From Erythroxylum novogranatense (Eukaryota > Streptophyta > Magnoliopsida > Malpighiales > Erythroxylaceae), in NCBI GenBank assembly GCA_029891385.1, contig CM057230.1, positions 51,625,414 to 51,689,413 of the forward strand: a stretch of 64,000 nt of DNA, in the 5' to 3' direction. Shown one piece after another: positions 21,269 to 30,434 of this stretch. Within the stretch, counting starts at the first letter, position 1. The number at the start of each line of letters is the position of its first letter. The notes beneath the pieces were generated by a model. It had not been told where the DNA came from. It was given only the letters and a program-made list of their open reading frames with translations, and did no database searches. A program made the translations under genes and the position numbers.

Positions 21269-21301
21269 GTAAGGGACTAGAGTTGATCTCTTTTTTTTTT
21301 T

Positions 21302-21650
21302 AATTACATAAGGGAAGTACAACACTAAATTAACGCTCTTGGGTACATAACGCCCTGCGCATCGCGGCGGAGGATCTCCTAAAGGCTAAAAGGGGGCTCG
21401 TGCAGCACAAAAAGACCCGAACTGTGCACCCCAACGAGTCGAGCGAGACAGTTTGCGCACTGGTTTTGTTCCCGGTATACATGCTGCTGCTGGACGGTCC
21501 ACTCTCGCTGCAACATCTGATGTATACCTGTCACCAAAAAAGAAACCTCAGTCAGTACCCCAATGGGAGCAGAGAGCAGAGTAAGAACCTTAAGGGAGTT
21601 GACTTCGAAAATAACACGGCAAAATCCCAAGTCCTAGGCCAGGTGGAGTC
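21302..21650 (-). pseudogene. LINE ORF2 RNase H, C-terminal half and 3' UTR
   Basis: 21630-21379 encodes VIFEVNSLKVL (family: ..ESDS..VV), then QQQHVYREQNQCANCLARLG, the end of the plant LINE RNase H domain. The 5' half of this domain lies beyond the solo LTR, at 24631-24900. Confidence 0.8.
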
Positions 21651-22306
21651 CTGAGTGTAACATCCCGTTACCGATGTGAGGGCATATCGATAATTTGGAT
21701 GGACTGAGCAGTGAGTGCATTCATAATTGAATTGCACGCATAGTGATTCTGCATCAGTGACATGAGTTAATTGCACATGCATACATAGTGAATTGCATTC
21801 ATGATTATCCAGCATTTAATTGTGTTTATGAGTAATTGTGAAATTTGATATTAAGTGTGAAATATGATTTTAGAGTTTGGAAAATTAGAGCTGAGTGAAA
21901 TTGATTTATTGAGGATCGAGAAATAAATTGAATTGAGTGGTTGAATTAGTTGAATTGTGATTGGATTGAGAATTTAAAGAGTATTGAGTCGTATAGTTGA
22001 TTTAGAGTGAGAATCGAATTTGTGGAATTGGAAATTGAGATTTGAGTACAGAATCTAGTGTTTTATATTTTTGAGGAATTTTGTGAATTTTTCCAAAATT
22101 TTTAGAGATATGAGTTCGGACCGGAAAAATTTATCTAGAGACTGATAATTGTGAATTCGGTTCCGAAAGTGAGTGATAAATGGTTTGAAAATTTTGATTT
22201 GTGAGTTTGAGAATTTTTGTGATGAGTCAATGAAATTAGAGATTAAAATTAAGTGATTTGAGGACTGATAGATTTTGAATATCAGTTGAAATCAACCCTG
22301 AGTGTG

Positions 22307-22314
22307 TATATATG
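22307..22314 (+). promoter_or_regulatory. TATA box of family-A LTR copy 2
   Basis: TATATATG is followed about 30-60 bases later by a pyrimidine-rich stretch (TCTTTCTCTCTTCTCTTCTG), as expected around a plant transcription start. This is the likely LTR promoter. Confidence 0.6.
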
Positions 22315-22551
22315 AGATTTGGGAGTTAGGGCTTAGACATTTTTCACCGTCTTTCTCTCTTCTCTTCTGCGATGTCTTCGTTTTTTTCCCTTGGTAAGGA
22401 TCTTTCAATCTTTTCTCATGGATTTCTTTCCATTATGCTTAGCTAATTGATCTATTATGATTGATGAAGGATTGAGAGATTAGAGAGTGTGAATCATGGG
22501 TTGCAGAGGATTTTAGGGTTTTGGTAAAATCGGTGGAAAAATCGTCGATTG

Positions 22552-23306
22552 GTAAGTGTTAATGTGTTTAATGCTGTGTTTATGGTAATTAATGGTTATG
22601 TATGGCATTTATGTGTTGATATGGTAGTTGAGAGAGTTAATGTTGAGGTTTAAGAGTATTAATGGCGGAAAATGAGAATCGGAGAAGACGATCGATCGCG
22701 TCGCGACGTAGGAATTAAATATTTCATAATGCGTCGCGACGGCGTGAAAACTGCACGTCGCGACGAGCTTCATGAGGCGTCGCGACGAGCGGAAGGCTTT
22801 ATTCGCCGCGACGTGTGGTTGTAGGCGCTATGACGAGGCGCGAGAGAATGACACAGACGTCGCGACGAAGAGACATGCGTCGCGACGAGGGAGTGAAATG
22901 CTGAAGTGGATTAGTTGAGTCTTTTGAGCATAACTTTTAGTGTAGACCTCCAATTGAGATGAACTTTGATTCGTTGTGAACTAGAGAAAGAGGTCTACAA
23001 GTGTGGTATAATTTGAGAGTTGAATTATATCTAGAGGGATCGTGAATTATCGAAATGTGAATCAATTCTAGTATCAAATGTGACCTAAGTGTTATAATGT
23101 GACAATTAGAGTTCAAAGTGAGGACTTCATTATTGAGATAGGCCTAGTGAATAGTGAATTGCGGTTGTGAAGTGAGAGATAACGGGATTGGATTAGAGAG
23201 TTGGAAATCATGAACATGCATCATATCATTGCGAATTAAGACATGTGCATCAGTGATTTTGATTTATTGGGCACCTAGTGATGAGAATTTATCTGAATTG
23301 TTATAG
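22552..23306 (+). other. Presumed leader intron of family-A LTR copy 2
   Basis: The segment starts with GTAAGTG and ends with TTATAG. Equivalent donor and acceptor positions exist in copy 3 (50016 to 49126, minus) and copy 4 (60683 to 59848, minus). The palindrome array lies inside it. Splicing is inferred from consensus signals and their conservation; no transcript evidence is available here. Confidence 0.5.
22690..22890. repeat. CGTCGCGACG palindrome array (family A copy 2)
   Basis: At least five exact copies of the 10-bp palindrome CGTCGCGACG, plus near-copies such as CGCCGCGACG, occur in 200 bases, spaced about 20-50 bp. They are CpG-rich islands in an otherwise AT-rich LTR. Counterparts lie at 49713-49880 and, more degraded, at 60345-60545. 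Confidence 0.85.
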
Positions 23307-23373
23307 AGGCGCCGTTGGATCGACAATCCACGGATATTGCTGGGACTTCCAGGCAGTAGCTCGGAAGTTACAG
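23307..23373 (+). other. Exon-like segment in LTR leader (family A copy 2)
   Basis: A 67-base block lies between TTATAG and the donor GTGAGTAACC. It contains a small hairpin (TGGATCGACAATCCA), a GGGACTTCCAGGCA string and ends GTTACAG. Blocks of 67, 63 and 66 bases with the same flanking signals occur in the other three family-A LTRs. Confidence 0.5.
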
Positions 23374-23790
23374 GTGAGTAACCTAGTTGGTTCCTCAGCT
23401 TTTATGTGATTAAATGTACTGTGAATGTGTATGAATTAAGTGTATAGTGAGTGATATAAATGTAAAGTGATTGAGCTAAATGCGATAGATGATAGTGATT
23501 GTGTGAATGTGAATAAGTGTTCTGAGTATGTTAAGTGTAGTGGAATGAGAAACATGTGAAATGTGTTATAAATGTGAATACTTGTGATAAGTGAATGAAG
23601 TGACATATTGATAGAAATGTGAGTATTAGTGAATGTGAAATCAGTGTAAAGAGTATGGGTAAGTGTTCTGATTGAGATAGTGAGTGCATGCCTAGCATGA
23701 TAACAAGCAGTAAATTTAACAGTTGTGACTAGAGCATAGTGATTCAGAGCTTTGAGCTCGATTATCAGTGAGAGGGCCTAGGGCCGAAAC

Positions 23791-23930
23791 GGCAGTAGTG
23801 CATACCCTGAGGGCTCTCCTACTTGCCTAAATTGCGATCATTGCAAAAAGAAAATAGTGCATACCCAGAGGGCTCTCCTATTCCTAAAGTGAGGGGGCAG
23901 TAGTGCATACCCTGAGGGCTCTCCTACTTG
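23791..23930 (+). repeat. Three tandem hairpin units with a compensatory change
   Basis: The unit TGCATACCC(T)GAGGGCTCTC is repeated three times, each bounded by short complementary arms. Units 1 and 3 use AGTAG/CTACT (23794-23798 with 23819-23823; 23899-23903 with 23924-23928). Unit 2 uses AATAG/CTATT (23853-23857 with 23878-23882). Both arms changed together. Confidence 0.7.
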
Positions 23931-24162
23931 CCAAAATGTGAATATTAACGCCACCACAACAACGTCATAAAAAGAGAATTTGCATACATATGCATCGATT
24001 GTGCGATGTAATTGAGAATGCGAGTGATATGTGATAATGTGATTTGTGCACTAACATGTTTGAGTAGTGACATAGTGTTAACGTGCAAATTGTGTAAAAT
24101 GTTAATAGTGTTATAAATTGTATTAAAATATATCTATGAGATATATTATGTGTATATGCATG

Positions 24163-24215
24163 AGTTGGGTGAACCATCGATGATGGTTTCTCATTGAGTT
24201 CGCAAACTCACCCAA
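24163..24215 (+). repeat. Conserved double stem-loop of family-A LTR (copy 2)
   Basis: AACCATCGATGATGGTT followed by TGAGTTCGCAAACTCA, the same two stems as in copies 1, 3 and 4. It lies about 450 bases before the LTR 3' end. Confidence 0.7.
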
Positions 24216-24630
24216 CATTGCAATATATTTTCGTGACGTCGTCGAGGGATTCTAGCTCCGTGATAGTTTTTCTGCAGGAGAGTTCGTGATCAAGTGCGCG
24301 ATGGATCACAATCGGTCACCGGAGCGATATCTATATTTTTGGGATGACCTAGTATAGACGTTTTTATCAGTTTCCCTTTTTGGATGATTATATTGTAACT
24401 GTAGGGGACTAATAGGCTTGTCTATATTTTGGATTGATGGCACATAATGAAAAGTTATTATTGTGATTTTAAATTTTAGTGAATTGCATGATGCGGTTTT
24501 ATTTTATTGATGCCATGCGAGTGTTTAGTGATCGTTCGCGATCGTAGCACTTCCTTAGCGTGGGATATACGTCGGAACGACCCACGGGCGTCCTGGTGTG
24601 TACCCTACGGTGAGGGGGCGCTACACTGAG

Positions 24631-25530
24631 AGGACTCCCTATAACTCTGCGGTAAGCGGTGAACCCTGGGCAAGGTGCTGCTGGAATCCGCCTCGCCACT
24701 CGCCAAAGCAGTCTCTGATCAGTCCCCCAAAGCAAATCCTGGGAGGACTGGGTGATGTGGCACCATCAAGTTAACTTTCACCCACCGTCAGCAGCTTCGC
24801 CACCCGACGCAGTACCCATCGTAAGGCTCATATTGAAACACGTACCGTCGCCATCATCTGGGCTCGGTCAATCCACTCAACATAATCCATGATAACGCGG
24901 TAACCCTCAGTAGGCCAGCCAAAAGTCAGGTCGAAAATCTCATTGCTTCTCCATTTCGGAGGAACCAAGATGGCGACCCCAAAATCGTGGCCCACGCCAC
25001 TCTTTGCACCGAGCTCGCCGAGAGGTTACTCTCCAACCAAGGCTCGACCTCCTGACGAAAAAAAGTCCCATCCACCACCGCCCGAGGGAAATGACTCCAG
25101 AGGCCACGAGCTCGCGAACAATCCCGGACCACGTGCAGCGTGGTCTCCTTCTGCCTACAGAAATGGCAGCTACAACTGGAGGCAAGATGCCTGGCTACCC
25201 GATGTTGGTTTGTCAGAAGCCAGCGGTGAGCAACAAGCCACAAAAAAGTGCGAATACGCTGAGGGCCTCCCCATTTCCAGATGATGTCCCACAACCTGGG
25301 ACGGTTAGGGCGAGCGCGGTCCTCTATAAGCGCATACGCGGAAGCCACAGTGAACTCCCCGTGGGGCGAAGGACCCCAAACCAGCCTATCCTCTCCCCTA
25401 TGCCCATCAATAGGGCCAAACTGCGCGATTGTCAAGCAAACCAAAGTCGGGAGAAATTGTTGGAATTTGGGCCATCGCCATTCACCGCTCTGTAATGGTG
25501 AGACCGGAATCGGGCAGGAGGCCACATGAA
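24631..25530 (-). pseudogene. LINE ORF2: zf-RVT and RNase H, N-terminal half
   Basis: 25525-24926 has PHGEFTVASAYALIE and RIRTFLWLVAHRWLLTNQHR, then CSCHFCRQKETTLHVVRDC. This is the zinc-binding reverse transcriptase-associated domain (zf-RVT) of plant LINEs, with its Cys/His pattern visible. The RNase H domain begins around 24900 and is cut by the solo LTR at 24630. Frameshifts are present near 24950 and 25600. Confidence 0.85.
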
Positions 25531-27060
25531 TAAGGGGGCCCTACCCCTCCAGCCACTAATCCAGCCAGAAAAATGCCCGCCTCCCGTTGCTCACCCGCCA
25601 GGTGAGACCGTTCCGAACTCCTAGCTAAGTCGCTGAGAGCCCATGCCAAACTAACGACGCTCCTGTCCGATGGAGCGTGAGGGGTAGATGAGTAGGATCA
25701 AGGCGATATTTAGCCCTCAGGACCTGGACCCAAAGATTCGTAGGGTTCGTGAGCAGGCCCCAACCCAGTTTGGCCAGAAACGCATCGTTCAGAGGACAAA
25801 GGCCTTTAATACCTAAGCCCCCCTCGGATTTAGGCTTGCACACCGATTCCTAGTTGACTAGGTGCATCTTACGGTGCGTAGGGGAGGATCCCCATATAAA
25901 GCTGCGCATGAGTTGTTCCAGGTCGTCACACAAACGACGCGGAAGCCGAACCGTTTGCATGGTGAACATGGGAAGCGCTGACAGGACCGCCTGCGTCAAG
26001 GTAACCCTACCCACAAGGGACAGGAGCCTACCACTCCACCCCGAAAGTTTCACGAAAGCGTAATCCAAGATATACTTTGGTAGGTGCGCTGACGTCTGGC
26101 CATGGATCATAGGCACTCTCAAGTACTTGCCTAGGTCCGTCGTGGACGTAATCTGAAGCACCTCGCTAAGGCGACGCGTAGTTGCCCGAGCAACATTCGG
26201 AGAGAAGAAGATACGAGATTTGGCTTTACTCACCAGTTGCCTAGACGCACTACAGAAAGTGTCCAAAGTACGAGCTATAAGCTGAAGCTGACTTTCATCC
26301 GCTTCTGCGAAAAGGACCAGATCATCAGCAAAGAACAAGTGGGAGAGAGGAGGGCCCGTACGACCCAACCGAATCGATTTCCACCGTCCCCGTGCCACCT
26401 CGGCTGAAATGAGATGACCCGGACGCTCCATACAGAGGACGAACAGGTAAGGGGAGAGGGGATCCCCTTGCCTGATGCCCCTCGAAGGGTGGAACGGGGC
26501 GGAAGCGGTGCCTTGCCAAACTACTTGAAAAGTAGTAGTCGTGACACACTGCATAATGACCCGAATGAAACATTCCGGCAAACCAATATTCTCTAGAGTC
26601 TCTTGGATAAATTTCCACCGGAGGCGATCATAGGCTTTCTCCAGATCCACCTTGATGGCTAAGTATCCAGTTTTGCCCGACTTCTTCCGCATCGAATGAA
26701 TCACCTCCTGGGAGATAATAATATTATCCGTGATATGCCGACCCGGAATAAAACTGCACTGAGTTGCCGCTGTTAGATGGGGCATGTGGGCCTTCAGGCG
26801 ATGCACGAGGACTTTAGAAACAATCTTATACAACACGTTACACAAGCTAATCGGCCGAAAGTGGGAGACCTGGATCAGGGAAGGGGTCTTCGGGATGAGC
26901 ACCAGAAGCGTGCTATTGAGGTCCTGGTCCCAACATTCCTGCCGGAAAATTTTTTGTATGAAGGCCACTACAGCGGGTCCGACCGTCCCCCATTGGCGCT
27001 GAAAGAAAAGAGCGTTAAAGCCATCAACCCCCAGGGCCTTGTTAGGATTCATCGTGAAAA
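25531..27060 (-). pseudogene. LINE ORF2: reverse transcriptase domain
   Basis: A 400-codon open frame (27052-25850) holds PNKALGVDGFNALFFQRQW, FRPISLCNVLYKIVSKVL, KVDLEKAYDRLRW, GIRQGDPLSPYLFVLCME and the catalytic FFADDLVLFAEA, all the motifs of plant L1-type reverse transcriptase. It continues after a stop as CKPKSEGGLGIKGL (25843-25625). Apart from single-base breaks the RT is complete. It copies LINE RNA at nicked chromosomal DNA. Confidence 0.92.
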
Positions 27061-28366
27061 CGACACTAGAGACCTCAGCAGCCCGAATGGGTAGACTGAG
27101 ATCCTGAGTCGTAGCCTCAGAAAGGGGCGGGAAGAGACCAGTGAGAGGGAACGGCGCTGGAGGCCCGACGTCCTGGCTATACAGCTGGATAAAATAGTTG
27201 TTGACAAGGTGTCGCAGCTAGGCCGGATCAGTAACACTCCGGCCCTCCTCATCCTGTAGAGCCTCAATACGCAACTTCCGACGTTTGGTAAGGGCGAGCG
27301 TGTGGTAATATCTGGTGTTTCGGTCACCCTTGGAAAGCCACTCGCAACGGGCTTGTTGATGCCAGAAGAACTCCTCCTCGCATAGGACCTGGAGTAGCTC
27401 ACGCCCGAGCGTGTCCTCCAATTCCAGTAGCGTGTTCGGAGCCCCCGCCGACAAAGCACGCTGGATACCTTCCAATCTGGCCATGAGTTTCTTCTTCCGA
27501 GAGAAAATGTTTCCGAATTCATGACGGTTCCAATGCTGGAGATGTTCGGAGAGCTGGGTAAGGGAGTGACTCAGACGCCCCTCCACCGGGTGCCAGGACT
27601 CAGCTACAACGGTCTGAAAGGCTGAATGGGTTAACCAAGCATTCTGGAACCGAAACGACGTCACGCCCTGACCCCGACGAGGGGGCGTGGAAAACTGGAG
27701 AAGCATAGGCCGATGATCAGAGCCTAGGAAAGGAAGGTGTTGGTTAGAAGTATGAGGGAATTGTTAGACCCAAGCTGTCGAGCCAAACGCCTGGTCAAGC
27801 CTAGCTTGGAGTTGCCCCCTCCGCCAAGTAAATTTAGATCCAACGTACCCGAGGTCATGGAGTCCACTCTGATGGACCCAATCTCGAAAGTGCCTATTCA
27901 CAACCGGGGCTGAGGTTGAACCTCCCCGTTTATCCGAGAGGTCCAGTTTAGCGTTAAAATCACCCCCCACAAGCCACGGTCGAGTGATAGAGGTACCAAT
28001 CCAAGAAAGAGCAACCCAAAGATTGGATTACGAGGACACTTGCGGACTAGCGTACACGATGGTGAGGTCAAAAGAATACGAACCAAATTTAACAAGAGCA
28101 TGTAAAAATTGTCTATGGGCTGCAACGATAGAGATGTCAAAAGGTACGTTCCAAAGAAGCCAAATGTCACCAGAGAAACCCTCCGCTTCGATCCTAAAAG
28201 AGAAATCAAAGCCAAGGGTACGAATAACGGTCTGGGCCCTAGTCCCACTAATCCGGGGTTCCAGCAAGGCCAAGACACCCGGTTGGTAACTACAAATGTA
28301 GTTACGCAGGATGGTCTGAAACCTAGACCCGCCTGCTCCTTGACAATTCCAGATTAATAAAGACAT
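27061..28366 (-). pseudogene. LINE ORF2: apurinic-type endonuclease and linker
   Basis: From ATG 28366 the frame reads MSLLIWNCQGAGGSRF and LLEPRISG, the N-terminal endonuclease motifs (WN..G, E for metal binding). It is followed after a frameshift by GGDFNAKLDLSDKRGG (27970-27764), the GDFN catalytic motif. The linker 27706-27218 (ending LRIEALQDEEGRSV) leads to RT. The endonuclease nicks target DNA to start insertion. Confidence 0.9.
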
Positions 28367-28389
28367 AAAGACAAAAGAGGGGAAGACAA

Positions 28390-30006
28390 TTACCTCGAGT
28401 CCGCTACCGAGGGCTCAACTTGAATGTCCTTGGGCTCTACAGGGACAGAGACCGGAGTCTCGAGTGAGTCCGCTTGCCCTACCAAGGCCATCGCAATATC
28501 AGGAGGTTCTAAAATGGAAATATCAGGGATTGCCGGAGTTGCCCCAGGGTCCGCCACCTCGTCTATACCCAAGGGACCCTCCGCAACCAGCGGATTGGGC
28601 TCGGCAATAAGCGTGTTGTCACATATCATTTCAGAGTGGGTCGGGATGGTGACAACAAGGTCGCGATCGGATGGCGTTGGTTTAAGTCGAATGGGTAGCT
28701 TCGGGGTCGAAGCCAGAGTCGGGCCCGCACTAGCCTGGCCCTGAACCACCCGAGGTTGAGCTGATGTTGTGAGGCCTTTACCTTTGGCTCCCCGTGCAGG
28801 GCCTCGGGATCGGTCAGCGGCCTTAGAAGGCCAGGATTGCTGAGAAGTCCGCTCAGTTCCCTTGAAACTAAACAGGTTGAGACGCTGTCCCATGCCAAAG
28901 GGAAGTCCGGAGGTTTGGTTGGTTTCCTACTGGGTTGTCGTCTTAGCTACAGTATCGGCATTAATTAATGCTGCAAATCTAGATCCACTATGAGATTGCG
29001 CTGTTCGCGCCGAAGTCGCCCGTTGCTGGCCCTGTTCGCGCACTGTTGGAGGACGTCTTCGTTGCACGTGTGTCCACGGTCCGTAGCCGTTAGCGGATTC
29101 GAGATCCGCTCGGCCTCTGTCGTGAGACGACGCCTTCCTTGTCCAGCGCAGAACGCAAATGCCGCTCTCGTAAGGTGTCGGGTGAAATTGCGGAAGCTGT
29201 CATTTGCCGACAAAGCGGTAGGAGGATGCCCAAGAACTCCACACCGAACACAGACTTGAGGAGACCCTCGTAAGATATAAAGAACGTTTCTCCATCCAGT
29301 TCGATACTCGGCGTGAGGGGACGGTGTAAATCAATCTCCACCGCAATGCGAGCAAACTTCCCACGGTTGGCCATCATCGTCTCCTCATCCAAAGTGACGG
29401 TAGAAGACCGACCAGTCCCCAACGCCGTCGAGATCCGGGATGATAACGTGAAATTGGCAAGTTAGGAATCCGTATCCAGACTACAGCTCGGGAAACCACG
29501 GCTTGGGAAGGGTGGAAGGACGGGCTCCAGCGCTGAACGGCGACGGCCTGCCCAAAAACCACCCAAGGTCCCTCGGTAAGGACCCGAAAGTAGTCACCTT
29601 CCTCTTGAAATTTAACCATAAAAAAATCATTATCTAGGTCGATCATCTTCATCCGGCCACGCAACCGCCACTGAGCCTACAAACGGTCGTGAAGTACCGT
29701 GAAACCCACACGACGTCCCAGGACTTTCAGCACGACTGCTCGTTTCCACTGCCTGTCCAACTTGGCTTTGAGGTTCTGGGAGAGGAGGAGACTGCCTCCT
29801 TTCTCACTGATGACGGGGGTGATGTCCCCATCTTCAACGGTGATAGGGTCCTCATCGGGCCAGCCTTGGGACGTCGTCTCCCCGCCCGCAACATGGCCGC
29901 CTGTCACTGCCGCAATGTAGGACTGCTTGGGTTGGGAGGACCCTTCCTCTCGTTTACGCGTTCGACCCTTCTTCACTGGTTGACCCTCTGGGTCTAAAGA
30001 CTCCAT
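28390..30006 (-). pseudogene. LINE ORF1 (DUF4283, degenerate zinc knuckle)
   Basis: ATG 30006 starts MESLDPEGQPVKKGRTRKRE. The DUF4283 nucleic-acid-binding region follows at about 29664-29374 (DNDFFMVKFQEEGDYFRVL, GPWVVFGQAVAVQRW, AVVWIRIPNLP). Around 29230 a CX2CX4H part of a zinc knuckle is visible, but the last cysteine is lost. The Pro-rich C-terminus ends at 28390, only 23 bases before ORF2. Three or more frameshifts break it. The role is RNA binding in the LINE ribonucleoprotein. Confidence 0.85.
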
Positions 30007-30233
30007 CCCTGCAGCACGGCAAACGTATTCCCGGTGGAGAGATCCGCCACTAGAGTCTGATAGAGCGTTACAAATTAAAACTGTCACATTTTATCTTTCT
30101 AAACACATACGCCACTTGTGAAAGACCCAAAACTTTACCGTGCTTAGGCCAGAGAATCAGAGACAACTGAAGCGATCTATGATCAACCTGTCCAATTTTC
30201 TGATGTCTGACCTAACAGTGAAAATTAGTTCAG

Positions 30234-30434
30234 GTAAATGTTTCTTCTGAAACCGTGGAGGATTCTTTGGTAAACCGGGTTAATCGACATGGTGTTTTGC
30301 AGTTCAATGACCATCGGGATAGTGAGGGTGGATTGGATTTGAGTCTTGGTTTCTGTCCACCTTCAAGCCAAATTCCTGACTTTCTTAGGCAATCAAATGC
30401 AGGTGTGCTTCGTCAGACTCAAACAATGATCTAG
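30234..30434 (+). pseudogene. Possible LBD C-terminal exon with an LDLSLGF (EAR-like) motif
   Basis: After TTCAG (acceptor-like) an open stretch of 66 codons reads VNVSSETVEDSLVNRVNRHG, then GGLDLSLGFCPPSSQ, and stops at TAG 30432. LxLxL-type repression motifs occur near the C-terminus of class II LBD proteins, and the segment lies just past the LINE in the same direction as exons 1-2. Against this, the predicted phase does not match exon 2 by one base, and class II genes are usually described with two exons. It may be the LBD tail with an indel, or an unrelated gene fragment. Confidence 0.4.

Larger units (their letters stand above)
21656..24625 (+). mobile_element. Gypsy-type solo LTR, family A copy 2
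   Basis: A 2,970-bp LTR runs from TGTAACATCCC (21656) to GGGGGCGCTACA (24625), flanked by the perfect 5-bp duplication CTGAG (21651-21655 and 24626-24630). It has no internal region or second LTR. TATATATG at about 22307, a CT-rich start region, donor GGTAAGTG at 22551, an acceptor at 23306 and a donor at 23374 all lie on +, fixing the orientation. It carries the CGTCGCGACG array at 22690-22890 and three tandem hairpins at 23791-23930. It is inserted in the RNase H domain of the LINE. Confidence 0.92.
21291..30048 (-). mobile_element. Near full-length plant LINE (non-LTR retrotransposon), split by a solo LTR
   Basis: A minus-strand LINE runs from a short 5' end near 30048 to a poly(A) tail (poly-T at 21291-21301). 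It has ORF1 with DUF4283, then ORF2 with endonuclease, reverse transcriptase, zf-RVT and RNase H. Without the 2.97 kb solo LTR it is about 5.8 kb. ACTAGAGT occurs just before the poly-T (21276-21283) and just after the 5' end (30049-30056), a likely target-site duplication. The coding region has several frameshifts but is much better preserved and more GC-rich than its surroundings. It lies just downstream of LBD exon 2. Confidence 0.9.

Noticed and set aside
22690..22890. Regularly spaced palindromes resembling a CRISPR array
   Set aside because: Repeats are only about 10 bp, spacing is irregular, spacers are LTR sequence, there are no cas genes and the context is eukaryotic.
24943..25529. 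Several + strand ORFs of 80-163 codons
   Set aside because: These are antisense shadows of the GC-rich LINE ORF2 (zf-RVT region) on the minus strand.
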